This document shows positions 1 through 11,905 of a DNA stretch of 64,000 nt, piece by piece. This stretch comes from Schistocephalus solidus (Eukaryota > Platyhelminthes > Cestoda > Diphyllobothriidea > Diphyllobothriidae): contig WEDG01000468.1 of assembly GCA_017591395.1 (NCBI GenBank), forward strand, positions 1 through 64,000, read 5' to 3'. A program made the position numbers and the translations under genes. Every line of letters starts with the position of its first letter. Within the stretch, counting starts at the first letter, position 1. The notes beneath the pieces were generated by a model. The model saw nothing but the letters and a program-made list of their open reading frames with translations. It had not been told where the DNA came from and did no database searches.

Positions 1-475
1 TTTTAAAACCGAATTAGAATCAGCCTCTATAAAATGTATGTCAGGCCTAGTCTGGAATACCTGCTCGTTTCTATTTAGTCTTCTGCACGCCAGTGAACGA
101 AAGAAGATAGAATCAGTCCAGCACTTCTTTACAAAAAGAGTTTTCTATTCAGATCACCTGAAACCTGTCCTACTCAACAACGCTGTGAGCTTACAAGCGC
201 TTGGACCGCTTTTTGGCTTCGCAGATTACAGAAGGGACTATTTTTACTCGTTTAAACTACTAGACAGTCGTACATTTAACCCCCTTACATCTCGAGCACC
301 TCGAACACTTTTCGGCGCACAGTCATCGAGATGTATTTTATTTCTTCCTTTGGCACGCATAGATACCGATTTTGCTGGTAAACGCTATAGCATTCAAGAA
401 TAAGCTACCTAGAAGTATCAAAATTCAGCAAAGCTGCATCCCTTTGTTTACGCTGAACTGTCACTAGTTTTTCTA
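1..475 (+). pseudogene. LINE-A reverse transcriptase C-terminal fragment (decayed)
   Basis: This is the tail of a CR1/Jockey-type non-LTR reverse transcriptase. Frame 1 at 16-75 reads like the conserved 'LYKMYVRPSLEYLL' thumb segment. The reading then moves to frame 2 at 38-403, with 'ERKKIESVQHFFTKRVF' and a leucine-rich stretch typical of this C-terminal region. Just downstream (400-440) is a degraded counterpart of the family's 'WNxLPxxI...SFKRxLH' tail. The frame change and missing catalytic core show a dead 5'-truncated piece; its upstream part lies outside the window. The same family recurs at 32163, 44625 and 54997. The assignment rests on motif similarity between copies in this window. 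Confidence 0.6.
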
Positions 476-829
476 CATTCAGGACACCTACCAAAACTTT
501 TGGGTGCTGACTCTGTTGAAGCTCTCTCTCGGTTCTGATGGCGTTCACGGACTCTGAATCCTGTGCCGGTCTTCATGCTGAGGGCAAAATTACTGGCTCC
601 GCAGACCTCAATCGGTGGTATTTCAGTCGACAGCGAACAGCCGCTCGCTCGACATACCTGCTGGTGCTGAATACCGGATCCGTAACACTGAATGGAGAGG
701 CTCTTCACCGGGCACCCTGTAAGCAACGCGTCCTCGTCCAGAACTTTAATTACTCAATAAGCTGCAGTTTTTCTCCTGAAAAACACATGAAACAACGATC
801 AGGAGTCTCACTCGTCAGCTTGATCTCTA

Positions 830-831
<2 letters not shown>

Positions 832-889
<58 letters not shown>
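832..889. repeat. (TA)n microsatellite
   Basis: An uninterrupted run of alternating T and A, about 56 bases. It creates the Ile-Tyr tail of an otherwise meaningless frame at 538-891. It is followed at 907-934 by an A-rich AATAA-type simple sequence, which could be the degenerate tail of a retroposon. Confidence 0.95.
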
Positions 890-890
<1 letters not shown>

Positions 891-934
891 ACCTCTGTAA
901 ACTGGCAATAAATAAATAAAATAAAATAAAAAGG

Positions 935-2459
935 TCCCTCGACGCCGCCGCCAAGAGGGTTCAAAGGCACGTGACGGAATTACTCCTTTATGGTCAGTTT
1001 ATTTGCTTTCACATTACATAACTGTCTATTTTTAGAATGCCACCCAGGACTAGCCACCTCCACGCCTATCCCTCATGATGACCACCCGCCTACCCCATGA
1101 TTGAAAGCATCACAGAAGTCCATATTGTTCATATTAAGAGGACTATTAACTATTTTTGCACATATATTATTTTGCACGTTTTATAATACAAGTTCTATTC
1201 ACCTATGTGTTTACATTTTCTTTACAAAACGTTGGGAAACGGTTAAATGCGACTGCAGAGGCGTATACGCGAGCTAAATAGGTAGGGAAATGATGGTTAA
1301 GTAGTAGGTTGACGCAGTTAAGTAATAGGATTGGGCGAACCGTATGTATTCGTTTTCGAGGGGGTTGAGCAGGAAGTATCCGAACCTCTTTCGCCTATTT
1401 TGACAAATCTCGACATGTCGATATTAGTAATATATCGATAATGAGGACAAAATCGATGAACAGTCGATAAACGTATCTCGAAATGTCCATATCCGAGCGA
1501 TATACGGCTGATATCACCTGCTATTAGGGAATTTCATGCGATACGAGCAGTCTGCAAACAGAATTTTCTGTCCATTCATTTTTACTTGGTTCTGACAAGA
1601 AGAGAAGCATAAAAATTTTTATCATGATATTTATGCTTTTATTTTTAAGCGCATTTTTAAAGTTGATAAAAATGACTGTATTTGAGGATTACAGTCAGTG
1701 GCTTAAATTACAATATTTTGATACGTTATACAAACATCAAAAATTAGTTTTTTTAAGATATAATGACAAATTTGCCACCTAGAGTGCATTGCTACGATAA
1801 ATATGCATCAACAGGGATTAATAAGGCGACGCTAACATGATGCCTTCAAAATTTCTGAGGGATTCAATACAACCCGGAGAACTCGACGGGCCCCATCCAT
1901 GACAGAAGGACCTGCAGAAGAGAAGAGGAATCCGGCACAGCAATCTACATGGCAAATCGAAGCGCACAGCTCATAATTCAAAAACGCATCGGATCCACAT
2001 GTCCAATGCCTAACTACTTCCAACATGCTCACGCTGCTAACACATTCCGCGAATGTATATTGTATCTTTTGTATATTTTAAGGGTAACAGGCAATGCCCT
2101 TGAAGACTATATTATTTCAAAGTAAACATTCCATATTTACAGTCAATAAAATTTGTAACCATTTGCACTATTTTAGAGGTAAAGCATAACACAATATCAA
2201 TTTTTTCGTCCATGTGCATCGCAAAACAGGATGAAAAAGTAGATCCATACCTATTCCACAATGCTGACTTTAAGAAGTCATATTGTAAATCGTATTTTGT
2301 CAAATATTATGCCATCCAGCTTTCTTTTGAAATAAAAATGATGTCGGCGCTAACGGTCTCGCTTTGTAGCGTGGTCAAAGGTCGTACCTCTCGTTGGGTG
2401 AGGAAAAACATTCTGAAGTCCAATCGCGTGCGTTCCCTATGACCTTGCTAGGATGATCT
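935..2459. other. Unassigned AT-rich sequence
   Basis: No recognisable coding region or repeat family was found here. Short open frames at 1832-2032 (-), 2112-2303 (-) and 2212-2442 (+) have no protein motif, no start context and no relative elsewhere in the window. Confidence 0.5.
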
Positions 2460-2700
2460 GTGCAGGTCTGTGGATGCATTCAAACATCGGCTTGACATAC
2501 ATATGTTGCAGCACCACGAAGACTATGTGACTACTTAACCTTAACAATATCAGTTTACCACATAAATCTGCCTGCATTCACTTGACTGTAACTTCTTAAC
2601 TTTGCTTCTTATTCTTGCTATTTTTATGAAACAAATAGGGGATTTTAAAGGCGTTAGCCTATTTACCCTCAAAGTAAACTGAACTTAACTGAACTGAAGG
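2460..2700 (+). mobile_element. LINE-B 3' end, 5'-truncated insertion
   Basis: This stretch matches the last 245 bases of the better-preserved LINE-B copy at 60578-60825. It shares the coding end 'KHRLDIHxLxHxEDYVTT', the stop, the 'cctgcattcacttgactgtaa' block, the 'aatagggnttt..aaaggcgt..gcctattt' block and a terminal TGAAC-type repeat. It starts abruptly in the final coding segment, as expected for a 5'-truncated retrotransposition. No function remains. Confidence 0.85.
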
Positions 2701-3699
2701 TGATTTTGCATGCAAACGCGAAGATTTCCTCTGGCCCTCAGTGAGGAACCATGGCCATGGGTAATCCGAAAAGTCTATAGCAGGCTATATCGTAAAATGC
2801 CTGGAAGACAGGGGAAATAAGCCAAACTTTCGACCTATCCTGGTACGGTTAATTCTAAGAACGTCGACTATCTTTATTGCCTTTCGTTGCAGTTATTCGA
2901 GGAGGGCAGCATATTTCTTCATATAATATGTCCAGACTGGTATTCCGTAACGTAACCGTGGTCTCACGAAGAAGACGAAGGTAAATAAATAAATTGTTTA
3001 TTTAAGGCCTAGAGGGGCTCATCATTATAAACTTAGTATCGCGGTATGAATAAATACAATGAGAATAATGGCTGCTCTGTGTGAACAGCCATATGAACAG
3101 CAGAAATATGCAGTATGTTAGGCACATCCGATTTATAACGATTTGTCATTTTTAAAACAATAGTCAACAGTATTTGGAATATACGGGGAACTAGGAATGA
3201 ATCAGTGAAAATAAAACTCCTACGGTTAAATCGGGGCGGAGTTCGGCGAGCCGCCAATTTAAAAAGTAAACTAAGACGAAAAAACTGATTCTCTAAAGAA
3301 TTAATAACTAGAGTTGATGGGGTAGTACTGTGATGTTGTTGACAACGTATGAAGGTTCGGAACGCTCCTTGTCGTGGGAGAGAGCTACTGTTTATAACCA
3401 TCAGGGAGGTGACACAGGAGGAACTCATCGTATACAACAGGGTCAAAATGAAGAGGGGACAGAAGAGTTCACGAGCCATTATATAGATGCAAGATTTCTG
3501 ACTGTATAGTCCACCGACAAGGTGGCGAAAACATCAGAACCCACCATGATCACCAACAGATCCCGGAGACCGTCGTCAGGATTACAAAAACGGAGGAACG
3601 TGTCAAGTTTGTCAACAGTTCACCAAGATAGTTGAAAAGGAGGAGACGAAAAAGCGACTACAACGATTGACCCGGCAGAGAATAAGGAAAACATATTAA
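2701..3699. other. Unassigned sequence with a 148-codon minus frame
   Basis: The longest open frame is 3033-3479 on the minus strand (148 codons, basic, Phe/Leu/Ser-rich). No domain, signal peptide or catalytic motif is visible, and no relative occurs elsewhere in the window. It could be chance, or an unrecognised part of the minus-strand LINE-A remnant to its right. An A-rich patch lies at 2985-3003. Confidence 0.35.
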
Positions 3700-4460
3700 T
3701 AAACCAATGACATATCAATGGAACCGCTTCAAATACTATTAGGACCCTTTTCAAAATCCAAAAGATGCGAGTTTGGGAAGGAAACAGACCATAAGGACTT
3801 TATATCTTCCGAAGTTACATGTTTTCGTAGTTTGGTTTTTAAAATTGCTAATGTAGACGAAAATCTTATTTCGAATGGAAGATTATTCCAGATGACAGCA
3901 TATTTTGAGGCCAAAAATAAGAACGGTTAGTTTTGGAGTTAAGGGGTGGCGAAATGATAATGGAGGAATTACGAATGACATAAGGTCGATCAACCTGTGT
4001 GAGAGCGTTACTTCGTGTGAGATTTTCGCTAGAATTAACGTGAATTAGAAAGCAGAGACCGGCTTCGAGTCTTCTAACCCACAGAAATTAAATGTTTGCT
4101 TACCGACATCTATCCGTATAAGAGATACTGGATCCAGGAAGAGAAAATAGTCTTCCAGTAAAAACTCTCTGAACATTTTCAGTCTAATAGCGGTCAGAAG
4201 TGATTATCAGACCAAGGAAGGGACAGCAGTATTCTAAGATTAAAGAACAAACATGCGGTACAATCTTAACTTTATTTCCGGAAGGAAGAATTTTTTGACA
4301 ACAAATGACATATTTGTGCAGTCTTTACATAAATGTGATCTGCATGAGGTGTAAATGCTAGCTTATCCGTTTCCGAAGAGATCTGGGAGGAACATTTTAA
4401 GTGCACGTCTGATCCAGTGCAACGTAATCGTTGCCTTCTGAAATCGACCTTATCGGCAAC
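3700..4460 (-). pseudogene. LINE-A reverse transcriptase C-terminal remnant
   Basis: Reading leftwards, the frame 4544-4272 contains 'LAFTPHADHIYVKTAQIC'. This corresponds to the 'LDLSPHAVRIKAKAAQIC' thumb segment of the LINE-A copy at 56044-56301. Further along, 3914-3729 gives 'AVIWNNLPFEIRFSST' followed by 'LLDFEKGP', the family's typical C-terminal end. The stretch between is frame-broken. The same end, 'LLDLEKGP', is seen at 21743-21900 and a related 'HDSEKGP' at 45460-45485. It is an old, heavily mutated copy. Confidence 0.6.
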
Positions 4461-4769
4461 ATTCGGACGCAATGCGAAATTAACCAACTGAAACGAATTC
4501 TTATTATTACAATCCTTCTCGCTATATTTCAGTACCCTTTCCACTGATTTTTATATCAATTTTGGCGCGTATTCCTACTGGCATCCAGCCTCTCACTCAC
4601 CAGTTGCTTGCTAACAGTTAATTGCATGTACTTTTACTAATTTTAATATGCGAGTAACTATCTATGTATACTATTTTTTGCTTAGCCGACGGCTGCATTT
4701 TGTCGGCATGCAATTATGTAAACCGTCTCTATTTGAAGTTTCCTTATGTATCAAAACTTTTCGCAGTAA

Positions 4770-4825
4770 CCTAATAACCAATAGGGAGTTCAAAGGCATT
4801 TGCCTTAGTAAACTGAACTAAACTG
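4770..4825 (+). mobile_element. LINE-B 3'-terminal scrap
   Basis: The block 'aatagggagttcaaaggc' followed by 'tttgccttagtaaactgaac' repeats the 3' end of LINE-B seen at 2620-2700 and 60750-60825. Only about 55 bases are kept. It abuts the RTE-ZnF remnant that follows. Confidence 0.65.
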
Positions 4826-4829
4826 TATC

Positions 4830-5830
4830 CGATAACTCCAAACGTTATAACATTAAACACACCTATTGTCACCCGTGCCTTAAAGCGTTCCACTACGAAC
4901 GACCCCACTACCGTTGGCCGAATACTTGATCTGCTACCACCATCGAGCACCGCCACCATTCTCCCTGCCGCAGCACTCAAGTCGATCACAACTATGAATA
5001 CCACTTCCTCCACTCTCACCACCGTTGAGACCCTACGTCTGACGTCTTGAAAACCACTACCGCATTTACCATCACTAATTCACCTTTTACGCAACAGCCT
5101 GGACGGTCACGCGAAAATCCTTCTGTACTGTTAAGGGTGCATTAATGCCCGGAGCACACTCACTGCCACTGCCCGCACAGCACACTTACCTTCCCTTACC
5201 GAATTTGCCTATTCGGTCACATATGCACACACAAAAGTTGAGATTGCCGCAATATCTACATGACAAACGCATGCTGCATACCCAACAGGTCTCCCTCCTC
5301 AAGCACTAAGAACGCTTCATCCACCAGGGCGAGCACAAATAGTAGGCTCATCACCTCAACCAACTCAACCGCTACCAACTTATATTGCGCTTATCACTGC
5401 CGCACCTTCGTGCCACGCATTGGCTTTGTCGGTCACTTGCGAAAAGATCGCATAGAGCCTGTAAACCTGTGCCGGAAGCACCAGCGTACACCAACCGCAC
5501 CCACCTTAGGTGTCAGCAGATTTCAATCATAGTAACTCACCACATGGGAATATGAGGCCACAAGCGTCTCCGTGAGAACCTGCGGTAGGACACCGCCAGA
5601 AATACCACACTACCACTCTTCTCCTCATCAGCACCAACAGCTTAAATGGCCATGCCTAAAATTACTCTTGCCCGCAAAAGTACATCCCCACGTAGGTGTG
5701 AAGTGTGTTCTTCGGCTCATCCTCGAGGTGGTTCATTTGCTCCGTGTAAAATCCCAGATACGACTATCGTGGTGTGCTAAACGCCGTAGCTTAGAGGGTT
5801 GCTGACAGGCGATTGAAATGAGATCTTACA
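4830..5830 (+). mobile_element. RTE-ZnF element, 3' part only (zinc-finger region and 3'UTR), decayed
   Basis: The frame 5260-5532 carries one recognisable finger, 'CAYHCRTFVPRIGFVGHLR', equivalent to the 'RIGLVGHLR' fingers of the copy at 37085-37537. At 5553-5600 a broken version of the last finger and the C-terminal 'ENLR' is followed by the same 3'UTR opening ('tgagaacctgcggtaggacaccgcc') as in the copies at 11900 and 37515. The 3'UTR phrase 'gtgcgctaaatgccgtggcttgg' also survives near 5775. The preceding part is rich in ACC/CAC codons, like the linker of the other copies. RT and endonuclease parts are missing. Confidence 0.65.
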
Positions 5831-6027
5831 GTCAGCTCAGTGCCAATTTATGTGAAATGATCTACTGATGGACCGCAAGTCAGGCTGCAATGTTTTCGTT
5901 TAAACGTGACTCCTGGCACTCCCAAGCAAGTTTTCTTATGCATTTTCAAAATGTGCATGGTAAACACGTGACACAACCCTTAATAAGAATGTGACAGCAA
6001 GTTGCATTTTCCTGATTAGGTGTTTAC

Positions 6028-6830
6028 GTGAATGAGGCAAAAGGAATTCGGGACCCCATTCCTTGTCTAAAAGATTATCAGGGAAGCACGCTAACCGATA
6101 ACACAGATAAAACTAACCTCTTATCCAATTTATTTGATTCCGTGTATACCGAGGAGTCGCCTTTTAACAAGGAAGACCACAAAATTATATTCCCAACTAC
6201 AGACATTAAGTACAATATCGTTCATAACAGACAGTAAGGGAAACTCAGGAAAAGTTTCAACCCACTTAATCGCCTGGCATATCTGAAAAACTTCTGAATT
6301 AACTCACAGACCAACCGCACTCCTCGCTCTCTAAGGTCATTGAGAGTTCGATGGAGGCGGGGTCTCTGCCTACGAGGGCCAACTAGAAGGGTTTAAAATT
6401 TTTCCTATCTCTTACAGAGAGGGATATGCTCATGGTATCCAAAGTAGTCAGAGGTTTTGACTGTACTTCTCAAATGGCCGATCGTTTTGAATAAGCAAAA
6501 AACGACAAATCTCCGAGGTCCCTAATACATTACGCTAAAGATTACTTTCATCATTCCGTTTCTTTGTACTGAACAGTAGTCAGTAGCAGTTATTTACTTT
6601 AATCATCGTAAAGCCTTCAACAAGCTACCTCACATTTTGAAAAACTGGAAAACCTCGGCAGCTGACCTCCTTTCCTTGGCATTTTCGGCTCCTAGTTACC
6701 CAACTGCTACCGAAAGTTCACGTTTGGTAAGTTGTATTCGACATCTCACTCAATCACGAGTGGCGTATTTCAAGCCGCGGTTTTAGGTTTGTTAATCTTC
6801 ACGAGGAAAAGTATTTGCATAACGAAAGAT
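6028..6830 (+). pseudogene. Decayed non-LTR reverse transcriptase
   Basis: Several RT landmarks occur in order, in different frames. 6028-6237 looks like the pre-RT linker ('DNTDKTNLLSNLFDSVYTEE'). 6297-6372 resembles the 'LTDQ..LSKVIESSMEAGSLP' fingers segment. 6606-6633 reads 'RKAFNKLPH', a damaged motif A ('SKAFDKVPH'; the catalytic Asp is lost). 6752-6799 reads 'TSGVFQAAVLGLLIF', a damaged motif B ('TSGVPQGSVLGPLLF'). Catalytic residues are lost and frames change repeatedly. It may be an ancient LINE-A or LINE-B relative; the family is not settled. Confidence 0.55.
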
Positions 6831-8317
6831 TCGAAGAAGTTGGGAATGCTGACACTCACATTAAACAAACCTGCCTCGTGAAGCCATGTTAAAAAGTGAA
6901 CCAGTTAGGTCAACCTGGGTTTTTTTCTGTTGCTTGCAGTGTACGACAGCCTGGCTTCATCTTATCCGTTGAAGGCTTATAAAAAGATTTAAAGTAATCA
7001 TCTTCAACATTTATTCCTTAATTCATGCTCTCCTAAAATACACCATTTTAATAAAATTACTTGACTCCTCTCAAGTCACGCTTCCCGCTCCATTGTGTTC
7101 CTTAGCTGTTTCGATTTCCATTGTAAGCGCTCGCCAACTCAAAGATCAAGCAGTATAAAGTTTAGACGGGAATGTTTGTTTTTTCTGACGTCGATTATTT
7201 TAACACGAGGTTTGCATCCAAGCCAAGATTGTTATGAAGTCTGACAGGTTAAAGAAAATTTACTTAGACATGTAAAATGTGAGCGATTTGGAGAGTTTCG
7301 GTTCATCACTATATCTTGAAGGCGTCGCTTAAGATTAAAACCTAAGTGATGAGTGTCGTCGCGGATCAGTGTGCAGCACTAAAAATTTCCGGAAACTGGA
7401 AAACAAGCCTGTCTCTTTCTTCTTTGAATATGAAGACAACAGCAGATGAAGAAGGGAAAGTGTAGTCGCCAGCCAATCAGATCAATCAGATCCTCAACTA
7501 TAGTCACAATATCTACGAAACGCACTAGGCAATTTTTGGGCTGTTCTACGTTCATCAACATGGACGAGTGTAGCTTGGTATTTAGGACATAGCCACACAT
7601 AAGCAGATTTGCTTATCATTCTATTAATATGTCTCGAGTAAATGTCTCATGGCTTACATCCCGGCCACTCAAGTACCATTCATGGAATTTCAGCTAAAGG
7701 GGCTGATTTTACAGCATTTTATAATCAAATGTGAGAGATAACGGAGACCTCCCTATAACGATCCTGTTATCATCGCACAGCTTGGTAGCCGGGATTCACC
7801 GTCGTTACCTACGCATTTGAGGGAACATTCAGCATCCGTAATGTTTTGGATAACATCGAAATGCTGGCTCGTTTTCAGCCAGTCATTCACGCACTTTGAT
7901 TGACTGCGCATTACGTCTACCGAGCATTATGTTGTGCCAGAATTCAGTTTTCAGGTCTTGAAGTCGAACTGTGTGGGGTTTGGCCAGCAGGTGTGCGGAA
8001 TCGATCATTTGTTGAATTTTTAGTCATCGGTCCTATCTCGTGTTATTTAAAAAACAGGTCAAAATTGTTCAGTGTAACGTTCGAAAAGAAACACTAATTT
8101 AAAGTGAATGGACATGGAGTTTAGTTTCTGAAAACACCCATGAAATGCTTTCCAACTGCGGGGACTGTGAGAGTTGGGCTCCTGTAGCAACACGCGGCAC
8201 CCATTCCCATGCTCGAGAAAACGCGGCCGCACTTTATCGAAAGATATAAAGTTGCTACTGACATTATTTTGAGTAGAAATGCTAATGTAGATGATGATTT
8301 TGATATGTAGCGAATTG
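6831..8317. other. Unassigned sequence
   Basis: It may include further eroded LINE sequence from the element ending near 6830, but no motif can be read. Frames at 7379-7600 (-) and 7900-8097 (+) have no recognisable features. Confidence 0.4.
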
Positions 8318-8784
8318 GGTGTAGGCGCGGCTAGCTATGGATGCAGGATGAAGCATATGAGTGGTAACTTCACGTAGCAGTCATAGCTAGCACCCAACTG
8401 TCACCTTTGGCTCCAAGCAACTGGGCACTGCCTAGCAGCCACACATGGGCAACAGCTCCGGTGTTGTGTGTGTCTCCGCACCCAGTATGTCCGCTCAATC
8501 AACCCTGCCCCACCTCAATCCACGAACATGGTGAGGGTTTCCGGTGTTGTGTGTGTTCCCAGACCAGTACGGTTACTCCCTATCCATCCGTCCCTTCCCC
8601 CTTACCCTCACCCTTCTCTCTCTCCCACGGTCGAAAAAGTCCCTATGGTCAGAGCGACCTCCAATCACGTAGTCGACCCAGGCCAATCGAATAGTTCTCT
8701 CAGTAAGCCAATCGCGGACCCAAAGTGGAGTTCAGCTGCCGTTTGAGACGACTAAGCAACCCTATTTAGGGACAGCACCACTTA

Positions 8785-9400
8785 CCCCGCATCCTGACCA
8801 ACACCTTCTTCCTACTTCCGATGAGGGAGAAGGCGACCTGGATGCACACCTGGTTCAGTTGGATTATACTCTCGTCTGGAGACGAGGCCGACAGGACGTG
8901 CTGATAACAGAAGCGATCCCGGTGACCAATACATGGACCGAACATCTCAACGATGAGGATCCTTCAACAGCCACGCCGGAGACTTCAAGATAAGTGACCA
9001 CATGTAACTTGAATACTGTTTTGTTCAATATGCGTACACACCATCTCCATTTCAATAACGCGCTGGCTCAGTGGCTAGCCAGCCTTCCAGTCGCCAACAT
9101 GAACGACTCCGTGGAGAACCGACAGTGCCAACTGTGGGAAACAGTCCAATCTACCCAGTTGAATGTCCTTTGCTGCGCACGTCGTCAGCGCAAGGACTGG
9201 TTCAATGACAACGACACAGTCAGCAGCAGTCTGCTCGCAGAGAAGAACCAGCTGAACAAAGCCTATGTTAACCACTCTACCAACACAAAGAAAACAACCT
9301 TCTACCGAAGTCACTGCCTTATGCAGCAGCAGCTGCGGGAAGTGCAGGACACCTGGATGGCTCCAAGGGTACGCGGACCACAATAAATGGAAGATCATCT
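8785..9400 (+). pseudogene. RTE-ZnF endonuclease C-terminus and endonuclease-RT linker
   Basis: 'TNTFFLLPMREKAT' at about 8789-8833 is the counterpart of '[14 protein letters not shown]' at 16672-16715 in the other copy, the last third of an EEP (APE-like) nuclease that nicks target DNA. The frame 8994-9386 then gives a helical linker ('NALAQWLASLP', 'NRQCQLWETVQST', 'AEKNQLNKAYVN', 'MQQQLREVQDTW') ahead of the RT. The segment with the metal-binding residues is missing, so no nuclease activity is expected. Confidence 0.65.
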
Positions 9401-11110
9401 TCGTCACCAACAAGGCTGTCTACGTTTCCCTCATCAAAGGAACCACTCCTCTTCTCAATGCTGACGGAATTACCCCGCTCAATGAGAAGAGGCAAATGCT
9501 GATGCGCTGAGCCGAGCACTTCAAACGTGTCCTAAATCGCCCCTGTACCAACTCCGATGCCACCATCGATCGACTGCCTCAAATGGAGACCAACGGCGAC
9601 CTCGATCTACGGCCCTCTCTCCATGAAACCATTAGGGCCGTGCAGCAACTCTTCAGTGGGAAAGCACCTAGCTCAGACGTGATCCCTGCTGAGATTTACA
9701 AGCAGGGATGCCCTCAACTTATGAATCACCTAACATCTCTCTTCCAGGAGATGTGGAGCCAAGTACAAGGCCCTTAGGATTCCAAGGATGCCACAATTGT
9801 CCATTTCTACAGGAGAAAAAGGGAAGCACCAACTCTGTGCAAACCACAAAGAGACCTCGGGTGGAAAAATCTTCGCCCGCGTCATCCTCAAGCGCCTCAA
9901 CAGGACTCCCGCCGGAAACCCAGTGCAGCTTCCGCCGTCATCACGGCACAACTGACATGAGCTTCGGTGTGCATCAGCTTCAAGGGAAGTGTCAGGAGAT
10001 GCGGATCCACCTGTACTCTATATTCGTTGATATGACGAAAGCCTTTGACACGATGAATCACGAAGAACTGTGGAAAAATCATGCAGCCATGCGCTGTTCC
10101 GAATAATTCCCTCGCATATTGCATCAGCTCCACGATGGCATAATTGTGCGCCTCACGGACAAGGGAGCCGTTGCAGAGGCATTCGCAGTGACCAACGGAG
10201 TAGGGCATGGCTGCATCCTCGCGCCTATCCTTTTCAGTCTCATGTTCTTTGCCATGCTAATGGACGCCTACCGTGACGAACGCCCCGGGATCCGCATCAC
10301 CTGCAGGATGCACGCTCAAATCCTCAATCCTCGGCGCATGCACTTCCAGCTGCATGTATCTGCAACTACGAACTTATCTTCGTCGACAATTGTACCCTGA
10401 ACGCAATGACATGGACTTCTTCGCCGCTGCCTCCGAAAAATTCGGCCTGACCATCAACATAGAGAAAACGGTGGTCTATGACAGCCATCGCCGAACACCA
10501 CCCACAATTCACCTTTCACCCACGTCAATGGCGTCCAATTGTAAGCCGTAGACATCTTCCCCTACCTAGGCAATACCATCTCCCACAGCACCAAAATCAA
10601 CGATGTGATGGCCCACCTCATCTCTACAGCCAGCCAAGTTTTTGATCACCTACAAAATATCGTCTGAAATCTTCACGGTCTCCACCTCAGTGCCAAGCTC
10701 AGGGTGGGAAAAACTGTCATCTTGCCGACGCTGGTGTATGAATCGGAGGTCTGGACGGTGTACAAGAATCAAGCGCGAAAGCTCAACAACTTCTACCTCA
10801 GCTGTCTCCGACGGATACTAAAGCTGAGATAGCAGGAGCGGATACCGGACATGGAAGTGCTGGAAGGAACTGGCCTCCTCAGCATTTGGCCTTGCTGAGA
10901 CAACTGCAACTGCGCTGGAACGGCCATCTTGTGAGGGTGTACGATGGGCAACCACCCAAACGATTCTTCTATGGAGATGTCGCAACGGGTTCCGTTTGAC
11001 AAGGGGGTCAAATGCGATGCTAAAAGGACATGGAAGACGTCCTTGAAGTAATTGAAAATGAATCCGGCAAACCGGGAGGATCTCGCCCGAAACCGACTGG
11101 CCTTGAGGAG
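9400..11110 (+). pseudogene. RTE-ZnF reverse transcriptase, frame-broken
   Basis: RT motifs appear in order but in shifting frames. The fingers segment 'AVQQLFSGKAPSSDVIPAEI' is in 9583-9777. 'STGLPPETQCSFRRHHGTTD' and motif A 'YSIFVDMTKAFDTMN' (catalytic Asp kept) are in 9708-10106. 'FAVTNGVGHGCILAPILFSL' (motif B) is in 10119-10400. Motif C, normally FADD, reads 'IFVDNC' near 10377-10398, so the second catalytic Asp is lost. The thumb continues to 11110 ('LQLRWNGHLVRV', 'RFFYGDVATG') in several frames. At least four frame changes are needed; this is not an active enzyme. Confidence 0.75.
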
Positions 11111-11905
11111 CACAGTGAAGACAGGAACAGGGATCTACGAATCCAAACACTTAACCGCCGCCAAAGTCAAATGTGAAGCTCATAAATCCCAACTGCCCTC
11201 ACCTCGCAATACCAACACTCAACCACCGCAAAATGCCCACGGTGTCAGCGAACATTCTAGGCACGAATCGGTCTTATTGGACATCTAAGGACCAAATGAT
11301 GTCTCCCCGTCCACATCGGTCTTGCCCCGCACGTCGATAAACAACCACAACGTTGCTCCCGATACCCCATCGCCTTCCTTCACCAGCCTTCTCGCCTCAA
11401 CATCTGCTTTGGCGGCTCCTACCACCACATGCCACCTGCTAACAATCATGACGCACCGTCAAACATCACCCCCATCGCCCCCGACACAAGTGATGGGGAC
11501 TCATGCCGAAGCTGTCCACACTGCAACCGCACCTTCACCTGACGCGTCGGCCGTAGACGGTCACCTGCGAATATAAGAAAGCGGAATCCAACGCGTTGTC
11601 GACAATCTAACACGTCTTGCGCACCCATCAACACTCTCATCACAAGTCCTCCCATGAGCGTGAGCACCAGCATCAGCAGCACAACCTCAAAAGACTCAGC
11701 ACCTCTCGACCTATCCTATGTTCATTGTCACTGTACACGCACATCACGCACATGCCTGGTTTGTTACTTGCGAGTCCCTCGAACAGAGGCCGGTGAACCA
11801 GTGCCAGGAGCACCAACATATACCCGCCGCACTCACATCAACTGTTCACACTGTTAACGTACATTCACACAACACATGAGCCTATTTGTTCACGTGCAGC
11901 TCCGT
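11110..11905 (+). pseudogene. RTE-ZnF C-terminal zinc-finger region, decayed
   Basis: After the RT the family carries a Pro/Thr/Ser-rich spacer with C2H2-like fingers. Here the 11322-11576 frame covers the low-complexity spacer. 11654-11857 holds 'VHCHCTRTSRTCLVCYLR' and 'EAGEPVPGAPTYTRR', then 'INCSHC'. The matching copy at 37085-37537 keeps better fingers. Histidines and cysteines are partly lost and a stop interrupts the last finger. The intact fingers presumably bind nucleic acid; that role is inferred from the fold. Confidence 0.65.

Noticed and set aside
3033..3479. 148-codon minus-strand open frame as a gene
   Set aside because: No start context, domain, repeat relative or splice structure could be supported; kept only as unassigned sequence.
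9075..9413. 112-codon minus frame inside the RTE-ZnF copy
   Set aside because: Antisense shadow of the element's linker region.
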